This document shows, one piece after another, positions 37,229-46,228 of a stretch of DNA of 64,000 nucleotides. This stretch comes from Homalodisca vitripennis (lineage: Eukaryota; Arthropoda; Insecta; Hemiptera; Cicadellidae). A program made the translations under genes and the position numbers. The notes under the pieces are model-generated. The model worked only from the letters and a program-made list of their open reading frames with translations. It did not search any database and was not told the origin of the DNA. Within the stretch, counting starts at the first letter, position 1; every line of letters starts with the position of its first letter. The DNA is taken from contig NC_060213.1 of NCBI RefSeq assembly GCF_021130785.1, positions 66,068,001 through 66,132,000 on the forward strand, given 5' to 3'.

Positions 37229-37245
37229 TTATATAGTTAAAATTT
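37229..37245 (-). promoter_or_regulatory. TATAAATGG start-motif inside the end of the PLA2 gene
   Basis: TTTTAACTATATAAATGG on the minus strand; the TAA is the stop codon of the phospholipase gene and is immediately followed by the ATG of the next gene. Confidence 0.65.
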
Positions 37246-37597
37246 CAAGTTCTCTTCGATTCCCATTCCTAGTTTTCTCTTCAAAAAACATTGCTCCAGC
37301 TGTTGGAAGTGCAACAAATCTTTCACCTAATCTAGCATCTTTTGATAAAAATCTATCCATTGCCTTATCTTGCAAAACTTTATCTGCGATATGTCTGGAA
37401 TTTGTGTCTCTAAGTTTTGCATAAAAAATATCGTGTTCCATAGCAGCTTGATCTAATTTTATTTATACCCAGGATCTCCTCTTTTCAATCTTTTTTTCAA
37501 GTTTTGTGCCAGGTCCCAGATATTCATAGCCTGGTACGTGTAATTCAAAAGGTAAATTGTTGATAAAATCATTCAAAAGTCCGATACCTTCAATCAT
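37229..37597 (-). pseudogene. Parvovirus-like phospholipase A2 domain protein, frameshifted
   Basis: The start at 37,597 gives MIEGIGLLNDFINNLPFELH, followed by PGYEYLGPGTKLEK with the calcium-loop YLGPG at about 37,505-37,520. After a frameshift near 37,480-37,450 the frame contains AMEHDIFYAKLRD with the His-Asp catalytic pair near 37,433, then SRHIADKVLQDKAMDRFL. This is the secreted-type PLA2 fold used by parvoviruses to leave endosomes, also reported in adintoviruses and some Polintons. The protein is about 122 residues, the length of an isolated domain, so it is a stand-alone gene rather than part of a capsid protein. It overlaps the end of the upstream gene by a few bases and its stop codon touches the next start. 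Confidence 0.85.
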
Positions 37598-38551
37598 AGA
37601 TGAACTTATTGCCGGCAAAACTCGTTTTTAAATATTTAATTCCATCAGGTTTTTCAATCATTTCATCAAGTTTGTTTGAAATAAAATCCTTAATCGCTTT
37701 CTTTTCGTTCAAAAAATTGTTGTTTCCAGCCTTTTCTTGAGCATAAATATAATTAATAATTCCATCGAGTTTTGTCAAATCGTCGATATATCTGTATTCA
37801 ATCTTATTATCACTGTATTTTCTCACACCTGATCCTTCGATTCTTTTTTCCCAAATTGGTTTAATCAAATGAGATATTTTTTACCTTTACTTGACTTTGG
37901 TTTCTTAGTTGGATGGATCATTATTTTTGTAAATTGAATCAGATTTCCATAAAATTTCAGTATACTTTTTCAAGTCTTCTTCAGAATATAAACCGTCTTT
38001 TGGAACATCAGTGCCTGTTAATAATCTCCATAAACCTTGAGTTCCTTCATATGTTTTTCATTAATAATGATATCATTATGCTCAAAATTCACGGGCAAAT
38101 TTCCAATCATAAAACTTTTCTTTTTTTCTTTCCCAATACAAACCAAATTTATCATCCTTTGCTCTAGGAAGAAATTTTTTACCAATTTCACCAATTATTA
38201 TATCCGTTGTTCCAGGACTTATTGGTTCAACTATGGTAGAGTCTTCAATGATTCGAGGTCTAAATGGTGTTGAAGATGGTAATTTTGGCAATTCTAAACT
38301 CAGATTCTGGAATCGAAATATCAGCAAATTGTCGTACAACTGGAAACCAAATTCATTAAGTTTTGATTATCGCTTAAAACATTTTCAATTTTGCCCTCAA
38401 CATTTTTTATTGCAGAAGTTACAGGTTGATTAATTTTTTGAATAAATTCTTGTTCTTTTTCATCAATTCGAATCTGTTCTTTAAATTCTTTGATTAATTT
38501 CTTTTCTATTTGATCAAGTTTTTTTGCTTCTTCTGAAGTTACGTTCGCCAT
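37590..38551 (-). pseudogene. Uncharacterised conserved Polinton protein (DUF8207-like), frameshifted
   Basis: The start at 38,551 (MANVTSEEAKKLDQIEKKLI) is followed by a charged helical segment, a proline-rich linker with TPFRPRIIEDSTIVEPISPG, then DDKFGLYWERKK and, in shifted frames, PIWEKRIEGSGVRKYSDNKI and YRYIDDLTKLDGIINYIYAQ. The sequence FGLYW...K followed by a GSG and Y-x-x-D-L-x-L pattern is shared by a family of uncharacterised arthropod proteins often found in Polintons; I know it as DUF8207 from memory and this name should be verified. Function unknown; a virion role is suggested only by its place between packaging ATPase and PLA2 genes. About 315 residues, at least three frameshifts. 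Confidence 0.65.
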
Positions 38552-38566
38552 TTATTTAGGAAAATT
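38552..38566 (-). promoter_or_regulatory. TAAATGG start-motif of the DUF8207-like gene
   Basis: TTTTCCTAAATAAATGG on the minus strand, ending in the start codon and lying next to the ACGTGA repeat. Confidence 0.6.
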
Positions 38567-38567
38567 T

Positions 38568-38850
38568 TTGAAACGTGAAACGTAAAAACGTGAACACGAA
38601 ACGTGAACACGGAACGTAAAACGTGAACGTGGAACGTGAAACACGAACGTGAAACACGAACGTGAAACGTAAACACGAACGTAAAACATGAACGTGGAAC
38701 GTAAAACACGAACGTGAAACACGAACGTGAAACACGAACGTGAAACGTAAACACGAACGTAAAACATGAACGTGAAACGTAAAACGTGAACGTGGAACGT
38801 AAAAAACGAGAACACGAAAACGTAAACGTGAACGTAAAAACATGAAAACA
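38568..38850. repeat. ACGTGAAAC/ACACGAAC minisatellite between ATPase and DUF8207-like genes
   Basis: About 280 bases are built from 6- and 7-base words of the type ACGTGA, ACGTAA and ACACGA in irregular alternation, with a longer period (AACGTGAAACACG) repeated in the centre. The purine-rich plus strand makes long open frames on the minus strand that encode FTFHVHVLRS-type low-complexity peptide; they are not genes. It lies immediately upstream of the DUF8207-like start, where a control region or replication origin is possible. Confidence 0.9.
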
Positions 38851-38920
38851 ACTAGATTATCACACGTTTATATTAGAAAATTTATTCAGATATTTACCAT
38901 TTTTAGGCTTCAAAGTTAGA

Positions 38921-39527
38921 TTAATAGTTAAAAATCCGTAGTCTTCCTTCCAAATTTTTATCACACAATTCATTAAAGTGGTTAAAACTCATATCAGATC
39001 CAACATAATTGTTGTAAATCTTTCTCGAATAGTGATCGTCTTGCTTAAAAACACACAACATATTCAGGTTATTTCTTATAACTTTGTTTATCAACCTTTT
39101 GAAAAGCATTGAGAAAGATAGATACAAGAGATATTTTTGTGACGGGACATTACGAAATATTCCTTAATAACGTCTTGATTTTCTAAAATACAATCATCAA
39201 AAACGATTAAAGAATTCGGTTTACATTCGCTTAATGGAACTATGTCCTCGGAAGCATTATAAAAATGTGATATTTTTTTGTCTAAGTTTTTCTCAAATAT
39301 TTTCAAATCTTTCTTGTAATTTTTTATATGCGTCTTGTTCTAAAGATTTACTAAAAACATACAAATTGGAATAAGGAATCAACCTATTGTAGATAAAATT
39401 CAATAATAAAGTTGTTTTTTCCACATCCACTTGAACCAACAATTAACAATCTGATTGGTTGATCTTTCTTATTTTCTTCAAACGTTTGAAGTTTTATCTG
39501 ATCTTTTTGCTTTAAAAATTTCTCCAT
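38921..39527 (-). pseudogene. Polinton packaging ATPase (FtsK/A32 type), frameshifted
   Basis: The start at 39,527 (MEKFLKQKDQIKLQTFEEN) leads into a P-loop GSSGCGK at about 39,416-39,436, where a base loss breaks the frame directly after the Walker A lysine. A later frame (39,091-39,306) has SLIVFDDC, the Walker B motif with its acidic pair at about 39,195, then YFVMSRHKNISCIYLSQCF, the sensor and arginine region of this family. The C-terminal part (38,921-39,127) reads NNLNMLCVFKQDD and RKIYNNYVGSDMS. The family pumps genomic DNA into preformed capsids. About 200 residues, slightly short but complete in motif order. Confidence 0.85.
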
Positions 39528-39541
39528 TTAAATAGAAGATT
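39528..39541 (-). promoter_or_regulatory. TAAATGG start-motif of the ATPase gene
   Basis: TCTTCTATTTAAATGG on the minus strand, ending in the start codon. The divergent penton gene starts only 42 bases away on the other strand. Confidence 0.55.
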
Positions 39542-39568
39542 TTCATCTTTGAAGCAACGCTTGCGAAA

Positions 39569-40304
39569 ATGAAGCTGTTCAAGTTGACTTCAGAAAGCTC
39601 TCAATTATTTTTAAACTTGGAACATCCTATACACTTAGAGGAAGAATCAAATTATTTTATCGGTTTAAGCGGTTTTTATTCTGACAATTTTGTAATAAAT
39701 ATTAGTGAAAGTTCTCCTTATTGCATAGGATTTTAGTGAGAAGAACATAACAAAATACTATGGTTTAAACAAAGGATATTATACTTTCGATCAAATAAAA
39801 AATTCCCTTAAAAATTATCTGAAACATTCAAACAATCAGATAAATCTTTTAAACTTTGACGAAAACAAGTTTGAAATGCAAAAAAATTATCTCTCTAATA
39901 AAAATTCAATAAAATCACCAGTAAGAATAATGTTTTCAGCAATTATTGTAGAATTGTTAGGGTTTGTTCAAGAAACTATTGAGCCAAATCAGGTATATTT
40001 AGGAAATAAAACGCCAAAATTTAGACCGTTTGATGTAATTGAAGTGCACTGCAATCTCGTTGAACCTAGTTTTGAAAATCATACCGAACATTTACACAAA
40101 GAATCTGAAATTTTGTACACTTTTTTCCCAAGTGTTGCTTATGGATCAAAAATCAGTGAAAAACCGAATGAAATCGATTATATTCCAATTAGAAAAAATA
40201 TTAAAAGAATTCAAAAAATCGTTCTAACTATACAAGACTCTGAGGGAAATTTATTAAATAATGAGAGTAAAAACAAACTATATTTAAGATTGAAAAAGGA
40301 ATAA
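39569..40304 (+). pseudogene. Polinton minor capsid (penton-like) protein, one frameshift
   Basis: The start at 39,569 (MKLFKLTSESSQLFLNLEHP) is followed by a frameshift near 39,735, after which the frame is open from before 39,876 to the stop at 40,304. Conserved stretches are YFIGLSGFYSDNF, VRIMFSAIIVELLGFVQETI, PFDVIEVHCNLVEPSFENH, ILYTFFPSVAYGSK, PIRKNIKRIQKIVLTIQDS and a final LRLKKE. The length (about 245 residues), the gene order beside the ATPase, and the pattern of a single jelly-roll with a C-terminal I-x-I-x-D strand match the penton-type minor capsid protein of Polintons. It occupies the five-fold vertices. It is divergent from the ATPase, sharing a 41-base intergenic region, and has no TAAATGG motif at its own start. 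Confidence 0.75.
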
Positions 40305-40468
40305 AAATGAGTTGATGATGATGACAAAATTCAATATTTTTACTTAAAAAACAAGGGGCTATTCGAATGGCCCCTTAACAATCTTCATCCTGACACTGTT
40401 TTTATCAATGAATCTGGGCCTTCATTCTCAAAATAAAAAATTAATAGTTAAATTTCTTTTCTATCTAA
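40305..40468 (+). pseudogene. Hairpin and relic of a second BRO-N protein
   Basis: Bases 40,353-40,376 form a perfect 7-bp stem (AAGGGGC / GCCCCTT) with a 10-base loop. Directly after it, 40,378-40,432 encodes NLHPDTVFINESGPSFSK, which closely matches KLHPDTIFINEPG in the BRO-N gene downstream (near 40,700). This is a leftover of a duplicated BRO-N domain, too short to be functional. Confidence 0.55.
40454..40468 (+). promoter_or_regulatory. TAAATGG start-motif of the BRO-N gene
   Basis: CTTTTCTATCTAAATGG on the plus strand, ending in the start codon. Confidence 0.6.
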
Positions 40469-41300
40469 ATGGAGTCAGTTGTAGACCTACTCAATAATCA
40501 ACTTAGATTTAAAAGCAAACATATCTTTACAATTGTTGACGAAAATAATGAATTTTGGTTTAAGGCTAAAGATGTTGCAGAAATATTGGAATTTAAAAAT
40601 ACGAGACAAGCTATCATAGATTCATGTTAAAGAAAAATACAAAAAAAGCTTTGAAAACATAGATTCTGACAAGGGTATCGAATCGCGACTCTTACAAAAA
40701 TTACATCCAGACACTATTTTCATCAATGAACCAGGCATATATTCTTTAATACTGAAATCTAAAATGAAGATTGCAGAAACGTTTCAAAATTGGGTTTTAG
40801 AAGAAGTTTTACCGAGTATTAGAAAATATGGCGAGTACAAACTTGAAAACGAAAATAAGCAGTTAAAAGATGAAATAAAACAGTTACAAATTAAAGATGA
40901 AATGAAATCATTGAAAATAGAGAATCAAGAATTGCGAATGGAATTAATGAAGAGAGATATGATATGTAAAAATTTTGATAAGAAAAAAGCACCATGTTTT
41001 TGTATTAATTAAGAAGAATCACATGTGGGAATGGCCTTATTACGTTATCAGAGCTCAGAAACGAGAAATACCAAACCGATTAAAACATCTAAAAATAAAT
41101 TATCCTGAATTAGAGATTTTGTTCATTGATGACGAAACCAAATTCTATCAATCTGTATAACCAAATGACAAGAATCTTTGAATATTTTATACAACGGAAA
41201 TCATTTTACTACAAATATGGCCAGAATCTCGACTGATTTATAGAATATCTAAATTACACGATGAAAATGTTAAACATTCGAATTATGATAGTTTGTTTGT
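40469..41300 (+). pseudogene. BRO-N domain protein with DUF3627/MSV199-like C-terminus, frameshifted
   Basis: The start at 40,469 gives MESVVDLLNNQLRFKSKHIF, then FWFKAKDVAEILEFKNTRQA, the front of a BRO-N domain. After a frameshift near 40,625 comes KLHPDTIFINEPGIYSLIL, then FQNWVLEEVLPSIRKYGEY, the classical end of BRO-N. A Lys/Glu-rich coiled coil (about 40,845-40,960) leads, after another shift, to PYYVIRAQKREIPNRLKHLK, typical of the C-terminal domain in insect virus BRO and MSV199 proteins. BRO proteins bind DNA and are common in baculoviruses, entomopoxviruses and phages; their presence as extra cargo in a Polinton is notable. The reading frame shifts again near 41,155 and the end is uncertain (about 41,240-41,310). 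Confidence 0.8.
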
Positions 41301-41641
41301 AAATGTCTTTTAAGACTATAGAAATGTTGAATTTCTCTTCCGCATACGCAAAGAACTGGTCTAGCAAAGATTTGTTTAGCACAATCTTTACAATATGCTT
41401 GTTTGTTGTCTTTACTATAATGGAGATTATAAAATTCTGAAATATTCTTAACCTTTTTACACCGTGTGCACTCTTTCTCTTCTAAAGTTAATTTTTCCAT
41501 TTTATCATATAATTCTTTTCTATATTTCTTATTACAATCCTTACAATAATAGCATAATCCATCTTTTCTAGTCTTATCTTGAAAAAACTTCGACAAATCT
41601 TTAAATTCTTGACACTTTATACATTTCTTTTGGGCCTCCAT
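41270..41641 (-). CDS. Intact zinc-finger protein with two CxxC...CxxC ribbons and a C2H2-like finger
   Basis: A 123-residue open frame that starts on the shared TATAAATGG motif and is the only clearly unbroken gene of the element. Residues about 8-35 (CIKCQEFKDLSKFF ... YYCKDCNKK) and about 58-90 (CTRCKKVKNISEFY ... AYCKDCAKQ) are two copies of a Cys-x2-Cys, K-x3-F, Cys-x2-Cys ribbon that is frequent next to HNH nucleases in phages and large viruses. The C-terminus adds CVCGREIQHFYSLKRHLQTN, a finger with C-x-C then H-x-H-like spacing. No nuclease His-Asn-His motif is seen, so binding to nucleic acid is the likely role. It lies between PolB (same strand) and the convergent BRO-N gene, with which its end overlaps. 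Confidence 0.8.
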   Translation of the reverse strand: MEAQKKCIKCQEFKDLSKFFQDKTRKDGLCYYCKDCNKKYRKELYDKMEKLTLEEKECTRCKKVKNISEFYNLHYSKDNKQAYCKDCAKQIFARPVLCVCGREIQHFYSLKRHLQTNYHNSNV

Positions 41642-41656
41642 TTATATAGAAAAAAT
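41642..41656 (-). promoter_or_regulatory. TATAAATGG start-motif of the zinc-finger gene
   Basis: TTTTTTCTATATAAATGG on the minus strand, the best match to the shared motif and attached to the only intact gene. Confidence 0.65.
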
Positions 41657-41713
41657 TACAGCTTTGACTTTTTCAATTCATATTCGTAAAAACTTCCGGT
41701 TATTTCTCAATTT

Positions 41714-44700
41714 TCAAAGTTTCCAAGTTTTATTTAATTCGTCTAATATATCAGATTTTGCTTCGCCTTTATATCCATACGGTACTGTATCGATCTTATT
41801 TTCTAGGACAATTCTCTTATCATCTTTAGCGTTCAGTGCCAGCTTGTTTATGGTGATGGTATACAATTCATGTTTATAGCTTTTTATTACAGTCATCTCC
41901 CTAAATTCTTCTTTATCTTCGAACAAACATCTCTTCAAGTTTTCGATATTTATTGTTTTATTTACAACGCTTCTCTTAATTCCTTTACACCTAACTGGAT
42001 TTTTGTCTAGATATTTGTACGAGTACATCTTTGATCTTAAAACACAAAATTCTTCTAAAACTTCGCTATTTAGTTTCGTCTTTGAATTTTCCTATGACTT
42101 TCTTATTTTTTAGTAGTGAAACATTCATGATCTTTTGGATAATCACTTGTATCAAAGTCATCTATATTTTCTTTAATAATTTTAAAAGGATCTCGTTTCA
42201 ATTCTAGAAAATAACTGTCTGTATCCATGTAACACAGATTCAAATCTGGATCAAACTTCTTTAATTTGTTGTAATTTAAAACTCGTACATTAGCAATTTT
42301 GAGAGGTCGAGAACTGAAAATCCTATGTAAATCGGTTTGTTAAATTTAACCTTTTTGTTTGTACATTGACTCGCTATACAGTTGTCGTCAAAGATGTTAA
42401 AGCATTTGAAATTTGTTTTCTTAGCTTGTTTCATTGAAAATTCTTCATTTCCAAGCTTAATATTACATCTGTTTCTCACATTTTCCATAGATTTTCCAAA
42501 AACTGAGTTGTTCATCAGCTTATAAAAGTCCTTTTCAAAGTCGCTTGTAGCTTTGGTTCTCATGTTTGTGTTAAAATCAATGTATTCTTTCATAAAAGGC
42601 TTCTGATCGAATGCAAATAACTCTATTCACATGTTTCAAAATCATACCTTGTTCCAAATAGAACTTTCAAATTTCTCGAATGAACAACGTATTCAGTTTT
42701 ATCCAGTAGAGTTGTGCAAAGTTTGTTTTTAAAATGTTCTGGAGCAAGAGGTAAATCCTTGTGATGTTCGTGTAAATTTGTTGGATATCCAAGATCGACT
42801 TCGAGAATATAGCCATAATCTTCGTCGCCAGTGAGTTTCTAAAATTGTTTCTTGCCACTCTTCTTTTGTATACGTTTAGGATCCATCCACTTGATTTTCG
42901 TTATATGGTAAATTTTGCATGAGGCCATACCCATAAAGGTTGTTTGCATCGACGTACAACAGATAGTTTTCGGGCTTTGTCTTATCGAAATCTTTCAAAT
43001 ATTTGTTATTTGCTTTCACATATCGTTTAATACACTGAGAAATGCCTCCGCGAATACCTTTTTCAATCATCAAATACATATTATAATCGTTAATTAGCTG
43101 AAGCTCAATTTTCGTTAATTTTAACATTGCGTCCCATGCGAGACTGGGAGCTGTTAGATAATGTGCCGGATCAAGTTTATAGCAATTTAAGCAAATATTT
43201 CTGAAATTTTCGAATATATCAGCAAGCAATAAAACATCTGAATGTTATAGAGATCAGAGTAATTTCCTAGATTTTTCTCTTTTAATTTGTTCCAAACATT
43301 TAAGTAGTGTTGAAAATCTTTCTCAGATATGCTCTCATCTGTCAAAAGTGAATAGAAATCTTGAATTCTCAATTCTTCTGTGTAATCAAGTTTTTCAATA
43401 CTATCGATAAATTCGTAAGGGAAATATTCCTTTTTCCAGATAGAATTTTAAAAATCTCGTTCGTCGTCATTTGGCTGTCTTTCTATTATCTCATTCAGTC
43501 CATCTTGTATAAAATGATTTGTATGTTTGAAGTCTTCTCTCTTTAGATTTTTAGCTAACTTTTCTATAGACGAGGCCATGAATCTGAACGTGTCTACAAA
43601 CGAAAACTTGATGAATTTTTCTTGGCTTATCACCTTCGAATTCATAGCCATATCCAGAATTTACAGAATAATTTATATATTTTTCATCGGTATTTGCGAT
43701 CAAATCAACATTACCATATTGTTTAGCCAATTCTTTTATGTACAAATGAGTATCGTAATTTGACATATTGTGGCAGAAAACGGGAATATTCTGAGGAAAT
43801 TTCAAATTTAGATTGCAACATGCATGAGCTGCGCCTCGAAACTTGCCGGTTAAATGACAATGATCTCTCACTTTATTATAACTCTTATCTTTCCAACTAT
43901 CAGGAGTAAAACCATACTGAATTGACCCAACATCATAAGCAGACCATTCACAGATATGACAAACGTTTGAATTTTGATATGAAATTTCTTCTTCTTTCAG
44001 TCAATTTCATAGGTTTTTTGTTCTTAGAATTATATTTTGTAGCTATGTATTTTGATATTTTATTGAGTTCTTCAAACAATTTTGCAGGAACATTTGGCAA
44101 ATCTTCTTCATTTTTTGCTCGATAACATATCGGCTTGTACATACGATTGGTCACATTTGACACTAAATATAGAGTAAAACCATAAGGAATGTGCTTCTGA
44201 ATCTTGGTTGTAGTTGATCTTTGTGGATTGTTTTTGCATGTGGGAATCTTCTCTAATATGCTTTCAAAATCCATATAAATAACGTAAGGATGAGAAAATT
44301 TCTTTTGATAATTAGTAAATGTTGTTGTTTGACCTGGAAACGGCATAATTGGCTTACAAACTTCATGTTGCTTGCAAATTTCTAAATGATCTGTTAAATC
44401 TCCAGATTTGTAGAAATGGCTTAAACATCTTCTGCATAGAAATTTTTTATTTTTACACTTAGATAACTGAGAAAATACAAGTTTGTTTAAATCTGTTATC
44501 AAAACATAATGAGATTTTTCATCTTGTTTTACATACAATAAATTGATTTCTAATTTGGCGTCATAAACTTCTGAAATTTGCAACGGAACAATATTGAGTT
44601 TTTCATCAAAACTATAGACATTTACAGACATTTTCGGATAATTATACTTTTGCTTTACTGCTTCGTTTCTCAAATAATTGTATATCTTTTAAAGACATAG

Positions 44701-45659
44701 GATAGTCGAACCCAGAAAATATCTCGTCATTTACAAATTTTTCATATTGTTTTACACGTTCAGGATGAAATTTTGATTTTTCAATTGCACATCGGATAGA
44801 GTAAATAAAGCAATAGTCATCTTCATTTTTGATATTTACACAAGCTTTCTTTACTTGATCTCTTGTGGTAAATCGATATATGATCCTGCGTTCATAAATT
44901 CGTGTTTATTAAGGCTCAAAATCAGTTGTTTTACAGCGTTTTAATGTCCATCCAGAACCTCGATTTGGATGATTTGTCTGTTCTCGATGTGTTAATTTAT
45001 TAAATTGTTTAGAAAATAAAGTCGTTTACATCAAAGATCTCGTCTGCTTTTATAGTAAAGTACATTGGACAAGTTTGTGGTTTTCACCGTTCACTAAAGT
45101 TCGTTCGTATTCGCATTCTTAAAGAGAGATATCCTTTACTATTTTTCACAGTTTCTTGAAATTTTTCGATTAAACTTTTAATTTCTGGGCGCAAAATAGA
45201 AAAGATATTTGTAAATTGACATGAAATTGTCGTTCAAATTTGTTAAAATGTATTGCTTAAATAGACCGTGTATTGAGGATAAAACTTCTACATCAATGAT
45301 ATTTTCAGGTTTCTCATTAATCGTTTTATCAATTTCTTCGATCATTTTCTGACTTAGTTTTGTCGTTAGTTTCGATAGCCAATTTTTCAGCTATTGAATG
45401 AATTTTTTCATCATTAAATAGATTGAGATCTTTTTTACTTTCCTTAAAATTTTTCTTTAGTTCACGCAATTTTTCTATATTGTACATCTTTTCGTGACCA
45501 TCGATTTGATTCTCTTTAGCCCAAGTCCTCAAATAATTTAGTTCTTTTTCATAAATTTCTTTGTTCTTCAAATGATTTTTCGAATTGTAATGACGAGTAT
45601 AGTGATGCTCAAAAATGTCTTTTTTGCAGTATGGGCACTCTATCTTTTTTCCGCTCCAT
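41714..45659 (-). pseudogene. Polinton/adintovirus family B DNA polymerase (protein-primed type), frameshifted
   Basis: About 1,310 codons are read through many frames. The start at 45,659 is followed by an N-terminal C2H2-like finger (CPYCKKDIF, then H-x3-H). A Cys/His cluster (CRRCLSHFYKSGDLTDHLEI, then C) near 44,370-44,440 precedes Exo I with YMDFES at 44,271. Further on come RDHCHLTGKFRGAAHACCN and Exo II NYDTHL at 43,754, and FVDTFRFM (Exo III neighbourhood, near 43,600). Polymerase motif A is DANNLYG at 42,950, motif B KLMNNSVFGK at about 42,509 and motif C YMDTDS at about 42,222-42,236. The stop is at 41,714. All catalytic aspartates are present. Family: self-synthesising transposon polymerases that copy the element from its ends. 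At least ten frameshifts, most of them single-base. Confidence 0.93.
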
Positions 45660-45826
45660 ATTTAAAGAGCAAAAATTTGTAAACTAAAATTTTGAGAAGT
45701 GGTGATTTTTGTGACAAAACTTGACACAAATCAGCACAATTTCTGGTCAAATGTTTTCAGATTGTTCTATTTAAAGAGCAAAAATCTTTTAAACTAAAAT
45801 TTAGTTAAAAGATTTTTCTATAATAA
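45660..45826. promoter_or_regulatory. Divergent intergenic region with a direct repeat (PolB / small ORF)
   Basis: This 167-base region separates the polymerase start (minus) from the small plus-strand gene. It contains two copies, 111 bases apart, of ATTTAAAGAGCAAAAAT followed by a T-rich gap and AAACTAAAATTT (about 45,660-45,692 and 45,771-45,801). Each copy ends near a start codon, so the repeat may be a shared promoter element or a protein-binding site. Confidence 0.55.
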
Positions 45827-46139
45827 ATGGCGGCGCTGTTACAAGAGTTGAATAAGGTTGGTGAACTAAGATTCAAAGAATATAAGAAATTAGTGGAATT
45901 GGAAGAAAAAAAAGAGATATAGAATCTTGAATTTGGAGAAAATGAAAGATAAATTCGGGTTTACAATAAATTGCCGAGTTGGAAGATTATAAAGTACACT
46001 TAACCGAAACAGATTTTTGACTGTTTTGGATGAAAAAAAGATTAAAGAATTGAACAAAAATGAAAAATTACACTTGGTTGTTACTGGAAAGAAGACTATT
46101 AAAGATAAAGACTGTGTTACAATTAACTTCGTGGAATAA
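45827..46139 (+). pseudogene. Small conserved Polinton protein beside the polymerase, frameshifted
   Basis: Starts on the motif TTTTTCTATAATAAATGG with MAALLQELNKVGELRFKEYK. After a break near 45,918 the pieces read FGFTI, then in another frame FLTVLDEKKIKELNKNEKLH and a final TINFVE before the stop at 46,139. About 100 residues. The alternation of short strands and a basic centre is consistent with a small OB-fold-like nucleic-acid-binding protein, but this is inference and no family name is certain. At least three frameshifts. It lies between the divergent polymerase gene and the right terminal repeat. Confidence 0.5.
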
Positions 46140-46228
46140 AGATTTCGAAGATTTCTGGATTTTTTCATTAAAACAGCTTAGAAATTAGAAGCCTACAGAT
46201 GAACAGTAAAACAGCTATAGATTCGGTT

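Noticed and set aside
38539..38851. Three overlapping minus-strand frames with FTFHVHVLRS-like repeats
   Set aside because: Low-complexity translation of the ACGTGA minisatellite in three frames at once.
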